DNA of 64,000 nt, taken from Thermomicrobiales bacterium. Lineage in GTDB: Bacteria; Chloroflexota; Chloroflexia; Thermomicrobiales; CFX8. The notes beneath the pieces were generated by a model. The model saw nothing but the letters and a program-made list of their open reading frames with translations, was not told the DNA's origin and did no database searches. How positions within the stretch are numbered: position 1 is the first letter of the stretch; every line of letters starts with the position of its first letter. Below are positions 40,983 to 49,129 of the stretch, in pieces. Position numbers and translations under genes: made by a program. The stretch is taken from positions 868,001-932,000 of the forward strand of contig JBAOIG010000003.1 of NCBI GenBank assembly GCA_037045155.1, written 5' to 3'.

Positions 40983-43900
40983 GTGGCGACACTCAACGTC
41001 TCCATCGCAGCCGGCAACGACGACGGTTACTGGAACGCCGGCGGCACGTACAGCAACTCCGGGTCGGCCGCGAATCTGTCGACTGGTTGGTCGGCTTTCC
41101 TGCGATTCACCGGCCTGTCAGCACTCGATGGCGCGACGATCACGGCGGCGACCGTGTCGATCACCGCAAACAACAATTCGTCAGGCGCTGCCACCGTCCG
41201 TATCCAGGCTGCCGCAGTAGACAACGCGTCGGCGCCAGCGGACGCAACGGGCTGCGCCGCGCCGACGCGAACCACTGCATACGAGGACTGGACGCTCCCG
41301 ACATACAGCAGCGGCACCGTCTACGCTTCGGTCGATATCACGGCTGTCATCCAGGAGCTGGCCACGGCCGGCTATCTGTCATCCGGCGTGGCGCTGATCT
41401 ATCTGGGCAACTACAGCGGCTCCACGAACCGGCCGTTCCGTACCTATGAGCACTCAACCGGGCCGGCCGCACAGCTCGACATCACGTACGTCACGACGAT
41501 CGAGAAGTCCGCCTCGGATGCGACCACCGTCTCGGTCGATGACATAGGAGCGGTCTCGGCATCACTCGCCGGGAGTGACGCAAGCACGGTTGCGGCAACC
41601 GAGGTCGCGACCGTTGATGTAGTCGTGGTTGTGTCGGCGGCTGACGCGACCACGGTCTCGGTCGACGAGGTGGTCGTTTCCATCGGCCTCGGCGCTGCCG
41701 AGGCGGTTACAGCCGGCTCGGACGAAGCGTCGTCGATCAGCGTGGTTGCCAGCGTCGTGGACAGCACCACGCCGGCGGCCGATGAGGTCGTTGCCGGCGC
41801 AATCACGCTGGCGGCAGACGATACCAGCACCGTCGGCGTATCCGAGGCCGTGCCGGCGATCGCGCTGGGCGCGGTTGACGCGGGCGCGGTGAGTGTCACA
41901 GAGTCGACCAGCCGGCGAGTGATCCCGATCACCTATGACCCGCGGCTCGCGCTGGATGTCTACGATGCCGCCGGCAATCGCCTCGGATCGGGACCGGTGA
42001 CCGGCATCTTGTCAGCGGACTACAGCGGACGGCTGGATGAGCTCGGCGCCTGGTCGGTCACGATCGACGCGACCGAGCCGAGCGCGGCACTCCTGACGCG
42101 CGGCCGCGAGATCCGCTTGCGCCGGGAGGGCGAGGGTCTGCTCGTCCGCGGCATCGTGGATACGCCGGATCTCCGCGTGGGTGACCGCGACGACCGGGTG
42201 CTGACGGTGGGCGGTCGTAGCATCGGCGCGCAGATGGTCCACAAGAACACGCTCCTCGGGATGACGTTCTCCGGCGCGGCGGTGTCGAGCGTCGTCGGGA
42301 CACTGCTGTCCGGCACGGGGTGGACGGCCGGCACGATCGATACCGGGGTGCTAGCGTCGGCGCGCTTCGACGGCGTGTCACGTTGGGCGGCGCTGCGGCA
42401 GGTCGCCGAGACGATGGGCTGGCACGTCCGCGAGGACAACCTCAACCGGGTCGTCCATCTGGGGGCCGCGGGGGCGGAGTCCGGGCTGGTCATCCGCAAC
42501 GTAGCTCAGCCGTCGGTCGATCTCGGGGTGGTGCCGCTGGCCGCGCTCCGCGCCATTGGCGACGATCCTGAACTATGGAACTACGTGGTCCCGCTCGGCG
42601 CCGGTGAGGGCATCAACGCACTGACACTCGAGCACTCCAGTCGCACGACGCCCTACACGATCCAGACCGCGACTGGGCCGGATGGCAATCCGTACTGGTA
42701 TCTGCGCGACGGCGCGTCGGTGACCGCCTACGGCGAGCGGACGAAGGTCCTGGACGTCGATCAGGTGGCGCCGATCAGCAATAGCACCGCCGAGATCGTG
42801 GCTGCGGCAGACACGCTGTACGACATCGCGGCCGCCTGGCTGGGGTACCACGCGACACCGGCAGAGCACTACGAGGCCGACGTGGCGCTACTCCGCCATA
42901 TCGAGGCGGGCTCGCCGACCTTCCTGCTCGGGCAGACGGCGCGGCTTCAGTACGCCGGTGTCGTCGCGGACGCCGGCGGTCGACGCGCATGGCGCAGCAT
43001 CGACGCGGCGGTTTACATCATGGGCTATCGGCGGACATTCCAGGCGGACGGCTCCGACCGGTGGGAGCTCGAGCTGTCGACGGCTGACCAGCACAGCGAG
43101 GGCGCCGGCGATCGGATCGCGCGGGCGATCGAGGATCTGTGGGCGCTCAAGGTCGCGATGCGCCCGTACACGTATCGGGAGATCCACGGACCGTACCGGG
43201 AGAGCGTCGATAGCACGCACACAGCAACGGTGACCGTGGACTATGACAACGCCGTGACGTACTTGCACCGGGCGGAGCTGCGGCTGGTGAAGCGCAAGGT
43301 CCGATCGAATGTCTCGACAGCGGCGTCCGGTGGCGCGCCGACCAGCAACGCGTCGCCGACTGCGGCTAATTCTGGCGGTGGCGTCACGTCGGATGGTGGC
43401 ACGGCGCATACGCACTCTATCGACGCGGCAGTGACCGCCAACGATATCGGCGAACACTATCACCAGATCGGGCAGGCACAGCCGACGACAAGTTGGACTG
43501 ACCCGGCCTACCTGCAGCAGATGATATTTGCCAGTGGGTGGGGGTCAGGACTCGATTACGGTATCTATGGTGGACGGAACGGGACAGAGGCGAGTACGAC
43601 GACGTTGTGGACGAGTGGGTTTACGTTCCATAAGCACAACATTTCAGCAATCGCGACGAACTCCGAGGCTCTGCATAAGCATACGATCCCGGCACATACG
43701 CACTCGATCGATAGCCACTCGCACACGATCCCGACGCATACGCACTCGCTGAGCTACGGGATCTATGAGGGGCCGACGGCCGCGACTCCTGCGTTCGGGC
43801 TCTCGATCAACGGAGTGGACAGGACCAGCGCGCTGGGTGGGCCATGGAACGGCGACGTCGTCCTGGACATCACGCCGTACCTGGTGGACGTAGACGGCCA

Positions 43901-44006
43901 CGTACTGCGCCAGGCGAACGCGCTCGTGGTCTCGTCTGCGCAGCTATGCGACGTCGAGCTGACCGTCAAAAGTTTCGTATCGGCGCTATCAGTGGTGCCG
44001 ATCTAG
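40983..44006 (+). CDS. Large tail tip/fibre protein with repeats and HxH region
   Basis: The 1007-residue protein has an N-terminal beta domain (about 1-170) with an adhesin-like layout, a repeat region (about 175-305) of degenerate ADATTVSVDEV-type units, a central part resembling siphovirus tail-tip proteins (RLALDVYDAAGNRL, SRWAALRQVAETMGWHV), a coiled linker, and a His-rich segment near 880-930 with HKH, HTH and HSH triplets like the metal-binding needles of trimeric fibres. It is likely the host receptor-binding structure. GTG start at 40983. Confidence 0.75.
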   Translation: MATLNVSIAAGNDDGYWNAGGTYSNSGSAANLSTGWSAFLRFTGLSALDGATITAATVSITANNNSSGAATVRIQAAAVDNASAPADATGCAAPTRTTAYEDWTLPTYSSGTVYASVDITAVIQELATAGYLSSGVALIYLGNYSGSTNRPFRTYEHSTGPAAQLDITYVTTIEKSASDATTVSVDDIGAVSASLAGSDASTVAATEVATVDVVVVVSAADATTVSVDEVVVSIGLGAAEAVTAGSDEASSISVVASVVDSTTPAADEVVAGAITLAADDTSTVGVSEAVPAIALGAVDAGAVSVTESTSRRVIPITYDPRLALDVYDAAGNRLGSGPVTGILSADYSGRLDELGAWSVTIDATEPSAALLTRGREIRLRREGEGLLVRGIVDTPDLRVGDRDDRVLTVGGRSIGAQMVHKNTLLGMTFSGAAVSSVVGTLLSGTGWTAGTIDTGVLASARFDGVSRWAALRQVAETMGWHVREDNLNRVVHLGAAGAESGLVIRNVAQPSVDLGVVPLAALRAIGDDPELWNYVVPLGAGEGINALTLEHSSRTTPYTIQTATGPDGNPYWYLRDGASVTAYGERTKVLDVDQVAPISNSTAEIVAAADTLYDIAAAWLGYHATPAEHYEADVALLRHIEAGSPTFLLGQTARLQYAGVVADAGGRRAWRSIDAAVYIMGYRRTFQADGSDRWELELSTADQHSEGAGDRIARAIEDLWALKVAMRPYTYREIHGPYRESVDSTHTATVTVDYDNAVTYLHRAELRLVKRKVRSNVSTAASGGAPTSNASPTAANSGGGVTSDGGTAHTHSIDAAVTANDIGEHYHQIGQAQPTTSWTDPAYLQQMIFASGWGSGLDYGIYGGRNGTEASTTTLWTSGFTFHKHNISAIATNSEALHKHTIPAHTHSIDSHSHTIPTHTHSLSYGIYEGPTAATPAFGLSINGVDRTSALGGPWNGDVVLDITPYLVDVDGHVLRQANALVVSSAQLCDVELTVKSFVSALSVVPI

Positions 44007-44023
44007 TCGAGGAGGAGTCACCG

Positions 44024-44338
44024 ATGCTGTATCACCGAGTCATGGAGATCGTGCCGCGCGCGGCGGGCGTCGACGCGATGGTCGCCTGGTATGACGATGA
44101 TCCCGACACGAACCCGCGAGCCGCGATCACGCTGTACGACGCGATCCCGCTGGACGCGGTGAATCTCGGGCAGGTGACTGCCGCGATGGTCGACGGTGCC
44201 ATCATCGCTCGACAGCAGCAGATGGAGGCGGCGCAGGCGGCGGCGGTGCCGATGCGGGCGGACGTCGCGGCCGCGCTGGGCCGGACACGTGTCATCCGTG
44301 GCGATCGCGTCGAGCGCGTAGACCGGAAGCACCGATGA
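44024..44338 (+). CDS. Hypothetical phage protein after the tail fibre
   Basis: A 104-residue protein (AMVAWYDDDPDTNPRAAITL; ARQQQMEAAQAAAVPMRADV) with GGAGG before ATG 44024. No family is recognised; it may be a small fibre partner. It ends in an ATGA overlap. Confidence 0.55.
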   Translation: MLYHRVMEIVPRAAGVDAMVAWYDDDPDTNPRAAITLYDAIPLDAVNLGQVTAAMVDGAIIARQQQMEAAQAAAVPMRADVAAALGRTRVIRGDRVERVDRKHR

Positions 44339-44562
44339 CACCATACACGCTGGTCGTCCATCTGATCGGCGGCGGGCAGCTACACGTGCGCTGCACGGAC
44401 CACCAGATCATCGACCGTGGCGTCGACCACCACGGCGTTGGCATCCCGCCCGCACTGGAAGTGACGCAGCCGGCTGATGCATCCCGGCGGCTGGCCTATG
44501 TTCACTTCGGCGCGATCGCGGCGCTGGAGGTGCTGGACCGTGAGCCGGACGATGGGCAGTAG
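44335..44562 (+). CDS. Small hypothetical phage protein
   Basis: A 75-residue His-rich protein (QLHVRCTDHQIIDRGVDHHG) overlapping the previous gene. No domain is recognised. Confidence 0.5.
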   Translation: MTPYTLVVHLIGGGQLHVRCTDHQIIDRGVDHHGVGIPPALEVTQPADASRRLAYVHFGAIAALEVLDREPDDGQ

Positions 44563-44564
44563 CA

Positions 44565-44840
44565 GTGGACCAGACCGCGTGGGGGACGCTGGGCGACCAG
44601 GGCGGGGCCATTGGCGCGCTAGTCTTCGTCGTCATAGCGCTCATCCGCGGCTGGATCGTGCCGGGCTACGTCATGGCACGCGACCGAGAGATCGAACAGG
44701 AGCGACGAGATGAGCTACGCGCTGAGGTCGCGTACTGGCGCGACGCCGCGAACCGGGCCGGTGGCCTGGCCGAGGCGGGCGTCGACGCCGCCACATCGGC
44801 GCGCCGCCCGCGGCGGAGGGTGCATGGACCGTCTGCGTAG
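44565..44840 (+). CDS. Single-pass membrane protein, holin candidate
   Basis: The 91-residue protein has one transmembrane helix (GALVFVVIALIRGWIVPGYV) and a charged C-terminal coiled region (REIEQERRDELRAEVAYWRD). It lies in the lysis region before the endolysin. Its start is GTG 44565. Holin or spanin-like function is inferred from position. Confidence 0.55.
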   Translation: MDQTAWGTLGDQGGAIGALVFVVIALIRGWIVPGYVMARDREIEQERRDELRAEVAYWRDAANRAGGLAEAGVDAATSARRPRRRVHGPSA

Positions 44841-45069
44841 GCTCATCCGGCGGTCGACTCCGGCGCGACTGGCGGTGATCTCGGACGCCGCCAGTCGCGA
44901 GGCTGATGCAGCTGCGCGGGCAGCGTTCGAGGTCCGGGCGGCGCGGATCGAGGCGCGGCTGGCCGCGCTCGATATCGCCGTCGACATGGCGGCGTCGCGG
45001 GCAGCGCGCGAGCGGCATGCGCGGCCGGGTCAGGAGAGGGGCGCCCGGCCGCGAGAGAGCGCCACGTGA
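44824..45069 (+). CDS. Small Ala/Arg-rich helical protein
   Basis: An 81-residue protein with long helical segments (AISDA..READAAARAAFEVRAA type composition), overlapping the genes on either side. It may be a cytoplasmic lysis-cassette component. The function is unknown. Confidence 0.45.
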   Translation: MDRLRRLIRRSTPARLAVISDAASREADAAARAAFEVRAARIEARLAALDIAVDMAASRAARERHARPGQERGARPRESAT

Positions 45070-45506
45070 TCGCGGCGACGGACCCGGTTACGGCAGAGGT
45101 CGCCTGGGCCGCATATGGCGCGCTGGTACTGCCAGTGCTGATCTGGGCGCTCCACGACGCTTGGGTCGACCTGGCCTACGCGCGGGGCGCGGCACTGGTC
45201 GTCGGGCCGGACCGACGGGCGTCGGATCGCACCGATGCGATGCGTCGGCACGTGGCGCGCGAGCGCGTGGCGCGGACGGCGGTCCGCATGGCGGCGACCC
45301 TGGTCGCGATGGAGGTCGCGCTGGTCGCGTCCGGCGTGGCAGCGGTCGTGGCGGCGATGGAGATCCCATCGCGCGGGATGACGTTGGCCGGGCTGATCAT
45401 GGTCGGCGCGCTAATCGTCGCGCAGACCGGCCTGGCGACGATCGCGGTGCTCGGCCGGCGAGACCGTACCAAGATCATCCGTGACCTGACACCGGAGGAG
45501 GCATAG
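45066..45506 (+). CDS. Multi-pass membrane protein, holin candidate
   Basis: The 146-residue protein has three to four hydrophobic helices (AYGALVLPVLIWALHDAWV, ATLVAMEVALVASGVAAVV, LIMVGALIVAQTGLATIAV). It directly precedes the endolysin, and its stop abuts the endolysin start. Its GTG start overlaps the previous stop. Confidence 0.6.
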   Translation: MIAATDPVTAEVAWAAYGALVLPVLIWALHDAWVDLAYARGAALVVGPDRRASDRTDAMRRHVARERVARTAVRMAATLVAMEVALVASGVAAVVAAMEIPSRGMTLAGLIMVGALIVAQTGLATIAVLGRRDRTKIIRDLTPEEA

Positions 45507-46892
45507 GTGGATCTATTCGGCGCCGGATCGGTCTCATGTGCGGCGGCGCAGGGCTGGGCGCGGTCGACCGGCGCGCACCAGCGGTACGTCGACGTCGCGC
45601 CACTCTACTGGTCGATCGCTCCACGTTATGGCGTGCCGCCGGAGGGGCCATACGGTCAGGCAGCGAAGGAGACCAATCGTGGCCACTACACCGGCGTCGT
45701 GCCGTGGGAGTACCACAACTGGTGTGGCCTCAAGACGACGGCGGGCGGGAGCAACAGCGACGCACGAGCGCATATGCGCTTCGGATCGGACGCGGATGGC
45801 GTGCTGGCTCACGTGCAGCACTGGGCGCGCTACGGGGGCGCTACGGCGCCAGCTCCCGGCGACGCGCTCCTCGACACGCGCTGGCAGGCCGTGGCATGGA
45901 CGATCGCGACGGTCGAGGAGATGGGCGGCAAGTGGGCGCCGAGCGCGTCGTACGGGACGGAAACCGCTGGCGTGATCGCCAGTATCCGGGCATACGCCCG
46001 GGCACATCCAGAGATGAGGGACCCGCAGATCATGGCTACTCAGTACGACAACATCTTCCGCAGCGTGTCGCTGGTGGACGCGCGGGCGCAGCTCGAGCAG
46101 CGCGCGCCGGGCGCCGGCGGCGTCGAACGCGGTCCGTACGAGACGATCCCACTCGATCAGAAGCGCGGGATCGTGATCCACTATCGCGGCGTGGTGACCG
46201 GCGTGACCGATGGACTGGCGAGCTACAGGGCGGACGCGATCTATCACGTCGGGAAAAACTGGTCGCGCAACGGCGAGACTCCCGTCTATGGCAGCGGCAT
46301 CATGTACCACATCGGCATCGATGGGCAGGGCGCCGTCTATCTACTCCGCGACCTCAATCGCGTACTGTGGCACTGCGGGGCGTGGCCGCAGAACGCGAAC
46401 ACGATGGCGATCCAGATCCCGCTGGGCGGCTCGCAGAGGGCCACGGACGCGCAGCTGGCAGCGCTCGATCGTGTCTGCGACGACTGGTTTGCATTCACCG
46501 GCGCGGACCCGAAGCGGGAGCTATGGGGGCATCAGGAGTTGTCGCCGACGGACTGTCCGGGGACGTTGATGGCGGACTTCGTGCGCCCGTATCGCGCCGG
46601 TGGACCGCAGCCAGCGCCGCAGCCGCCAGCGGTGGTGACGGCGCCGGATCCGTGGCGGTCGCCGCATGGGACGTTCTGGGTGCCGACGGCGTTCATCGAT
46701 CACATCTCCGCGCGACCGTGGCTGGATACTGGCTATGCGCTCGGAGGCGCGCGCGAGGAGGGCGGGGTGCTGGTCCAGTACTTCGAGCGCGCGCGGCTCG
46801 AGCTGCAGCCGGACGGCACGGTCACGCGTGGTCTGGTCGGCGCGGAGCTGCTCGAGCTGCGTCGCGATCGGCCATCATCGGCGGATCGATAG
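45507..46892 (+). CDS. Two-domain endolysin: glucosaminidase-like plus amidase
   Basis: The first about 170 residues (PLYWSIAPRYGVPPEGPYGQ, AKETNRGHYTG, EYHNWCGLK) resemble a glucosaminidase-type muramidase. Residues about 210-355 form an Amidase_2 domain with zinc-ligand candidates in IVIHYRGV, LWHCGAWP and GHQELSPTDCPG. A Pro-rich linker and a C-terminal domain (WVPTAFIDHIS, GGVLVQYFERARLEL) may bind the envelope. It has 461 residues and a GTG start. No signal peptide is seen, so a holin is needed. Confidence 0.85.
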   Translation: MDLFGAGSVSCAAAQGWARSTGAHQRYVDVAPLYWSIAPRYGVPPEGPYGQAAKETNRGHYTGVVPWEYHNWCGLKTTAGGSNSDARAHMRFGSDADGVLAHVQHWARYGGATAPAPGDALLDTRWQAVAWTIATVEEMGGKWAPSASYGTETAGVIASIRAYARAHPEMRDPQIMATQYDNIFRSVSLVDARAQLEQRAPGAGGVERGPYETIPLDQKRGIVIHYRGVVTGVTDGLASYRADAIYHVGKNWSRNGETPVYGSGIMYHIGIDGQGAVYLLRDLNRVLWHCGAWPQNANTMAIQIPLGGSQRATDAQLAALDRVCDDWFAFTGADPKRELWGHQELSPTDCPGTLMADFVRPYRAGGPQPAPQPPAVVTAPDPWRSPHGTFWVPTAFIDHISARPWLDTGYALGGAREEGGVLVQYFERARLELQPDGTVTRGLVGAELLELRRDRPSSADR

Positions 46893-46907
46893 AGGTTTCA
46901 CCACTAG
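46888..46907 (+). promoter_or_regulatory. GATA-N12-CTAG motif, site F
   Basis: GATA (46888-46891) and CTAG (46904-46907) are 12 bases apart. The site overlaps the endolysin stop codon and lies 30 bases before ATG 46938. Confidence 0.7.
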
Positions 46908-46937
46908 TCGGCATCCCGCTGTATGGAGGGGCACACG

Positions 46938-47186
46938 ATGGAGATCAACATCGCACTCGCGACGGTGCTGGCCGTGCTAGTCGGCGTCATCGTCGACGCG
47001 ATCCGCCTGGCAGTGGATCCGCCGAGCCGGTGGATCCCGGTGGTCGCGCTCGCGGTCGGCGCCGTCGGCGGTGGTGTGGCAGGCGCGCAGACCGGCGCGA
47101 TCGTCGACGGGGTCGTCGCAGGCGTGGCGGCCGGCGCCATGGCCGCCGGTATCTGGCCGGGGACGAAGGCGATCCTCAGGCGATAG
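46938..47186 (+). CDS. Small two-helix membrane protein, holin candidate
   Basis: The 82-residue protein has two or three hydrophobic helices (ALATVLAVLVGVIVDAI, WIPVVALAVGAVGGGVAG). GGAGGGG lies 7 bases before ATG 46938. It is the last gene of the late operon and has its own upstream motif site. A holin role is plausible but unproven. Confidence 0.6.
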   Translation: MEINIALATVLAVLVGVIVDAIRLAVDPPSRWIPVVALAVGAVGGGVAGAQTGAIVDGVVAGVAAGAMAAGIWPGTKAILRR

Positions 47187-47271
47187 CGGGAGCCAGCGCG
47201 CGATGGTTGGCCGCGAGCGTGCTGGCGGCGATCAGCGCCCACGGGCGTCAACGCGCGACTCCTTCACTCAG

Positions 47272-47303
47272 CACTCCCGGCAATGATGCCGGGAGTGTTT
47301 CTC
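47272..47303 (+). terminator. Late-operon intrinsic terminator
   Basis: CACTCCCGGCA and TGCCGGGAGTG form a perfect 11-bp stem with an ATGA loop, followed by TTTCTCT. It lies 85 bases after the last phage gene and blocks read-through towards attR. Confidence 0.85.
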
Positions 47304-47363
47304 TATCTCCTTGAGACGGCGGCGGTGGCGGCTCAGCGCAGGTGACATCCCATGGACCACTGG

Positions 47364-47402
47364 ATGGAACACGCTCCATCACTGCGGCGGCTGGTGTTCC
47401 AT
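47364..47402 (+). repeat. Candidate right arm-type integrase sites
   Basis: ATGGAACA lies at 47364-47371 and inverted (TGTTCCAT) at 47395-47402, about 100-130 bases inside attR. It matches the two copies near attL. Confidence 0.45.
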
Positions 47403-47498
47403 CACGGCGCATGGCAGCGATGACGATATCTCGCATCCAGACGCGGGAACCGGTCGCGCTGTGGGCTACGGTGGCGCGTCGTGGGGCTAGGCGATGAA

Positions 47499-47516
47499 GT
47501 CCATCATCATCGCCAT
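47499..47516. repeat. attR core, 18-bp direct repeat
   Basis: GTCCATCATCATCGCCAT is identical to 13543-13560. The DNA from 47517 rightward is what preceded the URO-D gene before integration. Confidence 0.85.
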
Positions 47517-47696
47517 GACGCCGCATGCCCCTTTCGCCTCCGAGAGGCTCGGTGGTGATCATCCACGTTGGCGCACAACGTACCACAACCGCATGGGTCA
47601 ATCCGCAACGTAACCACATCGCTGTCATCCGGATTATCACTGGCACAGCGGCCCCAACTGCTGTGACCCCCAATAACCCCAAACCCCCTCCCCCAG

Positions 47697-47730
47697 GCAA
47701 GCCGCCCGTCAACGGGTCGGCTTGCTGCTT
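47697..47730 (+). terminator. Hairpin with U-tract ahead of an MBL-fold gene
   Basis: GCAAGCCG (47697-47704) pairs with CGGCTTGC (47718-47725), and inner CCCG pairs with CGGG; TGCTTTT follows. No plus-strand host gene lies just upstream, so it may be a leader attenuator for the gene at 47775. The remainder of 47517-47774 shows nothing else convincing. Confidence 0.5.
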
Positions 47731-47774
47731 TTCGCCCGTAGAATGTGCAGAGAAACGTGGCGAGGGGGTGAAGC

Positions 47775-48467
47775 GTGATCGATATCAAGGAACAGGTGGT
47801 CATCCGACGCTTTGTCGGAGGGCCGCTACACACGGCGTGCTATGCGATCATCGTCCCAGGGGTGGGATCGATCGTCGTCGACGCGCCGCGTGACGCCTGG
47901 CACGGCGCGATTGACGCCGCAACAGAGCTTCAGGCTCCGCCGCGCCTTGTCGTCGCAACCCACGGCCACTGGGACCACATCACCGATATGGCTCGACTCC
48001 AGGAGATGGGCATCCCGATCGCCGCCCATCCAGCCGACGCCGGCCTCTTCGCCGATCCTCACGGCCAGGGGTTGACGTTGCCGTTTATCGTCGATCCGGT
48101 CCGGATCGATCGACCGCTACGCAACGGCGACAGGCTGACAATCGGTCCCGTCGAGGTGCGCGTCCTCCACACTCCCGGCCATACGGCGGGAAGCATCACC
48201 CTCTGGGTGCCAGCCGCGGAGGCGCTGTTCACTGGCGATACGTTGCTGAAGGGGGGCGCCGGACACACAGCCGAGCCAGGTGCGTCGTTGGAAGCGCTCG
48301 CGGTGAGCGTGCGCAGGCTAGCGGACTTCCCGGGGACGACGAAGATCTACGCGGGCCACGGCGCGCCAACAACTATAGCCGACGAAGTGTGGTTGACGAC
48401 GCTGACAGATCCCGATGCGCCTCTGGTGCAATGGCGCCCGAATAACGAGCGACGCAAGCGCTCGTAA
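47775..48467 (+). CDS. Metallo-beta-lactamase-fold hydrolase (glyoxalase II-like)
   Basis: The 230-residue protein has the zinc motif THGHWDH, HTPGHTAGS, FTGDTLL and YAGHG, the full set for a dinuclear MBL-fold hydrolase. The substrate is not determined; glyoxalase II-like thioester hydrolysis is one option. Its start is GTG 47775 with AGGGGG upstream. It converges with the membrane protein gene 11 bases later. Confidence 0.85.
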   Translation: MIDIKEQVVIRRFVGGPLHTACYAIIVPGVGSIVVDAPRDAWHGAIDAATELQAPPRLVVATHGHWDHITDMARLQEMGIPIAAHPADAGLFADPHGQGLTLPFIVDPVRIDRPLRNGDRLTIGPVEVRVLHTPGHTAGSITLWVPAAEALFTGDTLLKGGAGHTAEPGASLEALAVSVRRLADFPGTTKIYAGHGAPTTIADEVWLTTLTDPDAPLVQWRPNNERRKRS

Positions 48468-48478
48468 CGGCAGCGCGC

Positions 48479-48949
48479 CTAGATGAGCGATTGAATCGCG
48501 CGCACGAAGAATACGACGTTTGCGAGTTGAGCCACACACAACGCCAGGGCAACCGGGCGCACACGGAGCCGACCGAACGAGACACTGATCTGCGGCGAAA
48601 CGAGCGAACCGAACACCGCCACTTGAGCGAGCAGAGCGCCCGCCACCAACCGCCCGGGCAACGCCGCGGTTGCGGCAAGGCCAACGGTCAGCAGAGCAAT
48701 GCCGATTGACATGAGGATGTCGAAAACCAGGACGGCAGCCTCGCCCGACGCCAGATAGCCTCGCGGCGCGCGTTGTCCGTGCGACTGGACATCAGCGGGG
48801 ACGACACGGGAATCGACGGAATGCGCGAACGCGACGGCCATCGAGCGGATAGACAATATCGTGAGCACGCCAGCCGCGACGAGTGCAACCACTACTAGCA
48901 AGACACTCTCCCGATCCCACCGAACTCCTGGCCGCGGCATCGGCCACAT
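48479..48949 (-). CDS. Four-helix membrane protein of unknown function
   Basis: The 156-residue protein has four hydrophobic helices (VLLVVVALVAAGVLTILSI, VLFDILMSIGIALLT-like, RLVAGALLAQVAVFGSLV, ALALCVAQLANVVFFV). I chose ATG 48949 (MWPMPRPG) because GAGG lies 6 bases upstream. A much longer upstream reading overlaps nadE and is not supported. No family is recognised. Confidence 0.6.
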   Translation of the reverse strand: MWPMPRPGVRWDRESVLLVVVALVAAGVLTILSIRSMAVAFAHSVDSRVVPADVQSHGQRAPRGYLASGEAAVLVFDILMSIGIALLTVGLAATAALPGRLVAGALLAQVAVFGSLVSPQISVSFGRLRVRPVALALCVAQLANVVFFVRAIQSLI

Positions 48950-49037
48950 CCACCGCCTCGACATATACAACGAACGGAAACTCGTATGGATGCGTTTTTC
49001 GCCCATTCGCGGATCTCTGTCGCGGCGGGCTATCCCC

Positions 49038-49065
49038 TTGACGATACCCCGGTTGCTGCTACCGT
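49038..49065 (+). promoter_or_regulatory. Candidate promoter of nadE
   Basis: TTGACG (49038-49043) and TACCGT (49060-49065) are 16 bases apart, about 65 bases before the nadE start. Confidence 0.5.
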
Positions 49066-49129
49066 GGTCGCCGACGTCGACGGTGACCCTGATCGACGCT
49101 ATACGCCGTTGGCTGGATGAGGAGTGGGC

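Larger units (their letters stand above)
47187..47498 (+). other. Prophage right end without a gene
   Basis: This stretch holds the late terminator (47272-47303) and the ATGGAACA repeats near attR. No reading frame with a credible start is seen. It probably forms the attP arm on the right side. Confidence 0.6.
13543..47516. mobile_element. Integrated siphovirus-type prophage
   Basis: The element is about 34.0 kb and is bounded by the 18-bp att repeat. The integrase lies at the left end, followed by the repressor, rightward early/replication genes, packaging, head, tail and lysis genes, and a terminator just inside the right end. Head genes (MuF, gpT-like capsid), two tail-tube-like proteins and a long tape measure indicate a long non-contractile tail; no sheath gene is seen. 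Several genes carry frameshifts, so activity is uncertain. Confidence 0.93.

Noticed and set aside
45536..47314. 592-codon frame across the endolysin
   Set aside because: It is an out-of-frame Arg/Gly/Ala-rich shadow; the endolysin domains lie in the other frame.
47573..47601. Minus-strand promoter at the right flank for the pre-integration URO-D gene
   Set aside because: TTGACC is present, but the hexamer 17 bases on (TTGTGC) is too poor to call.
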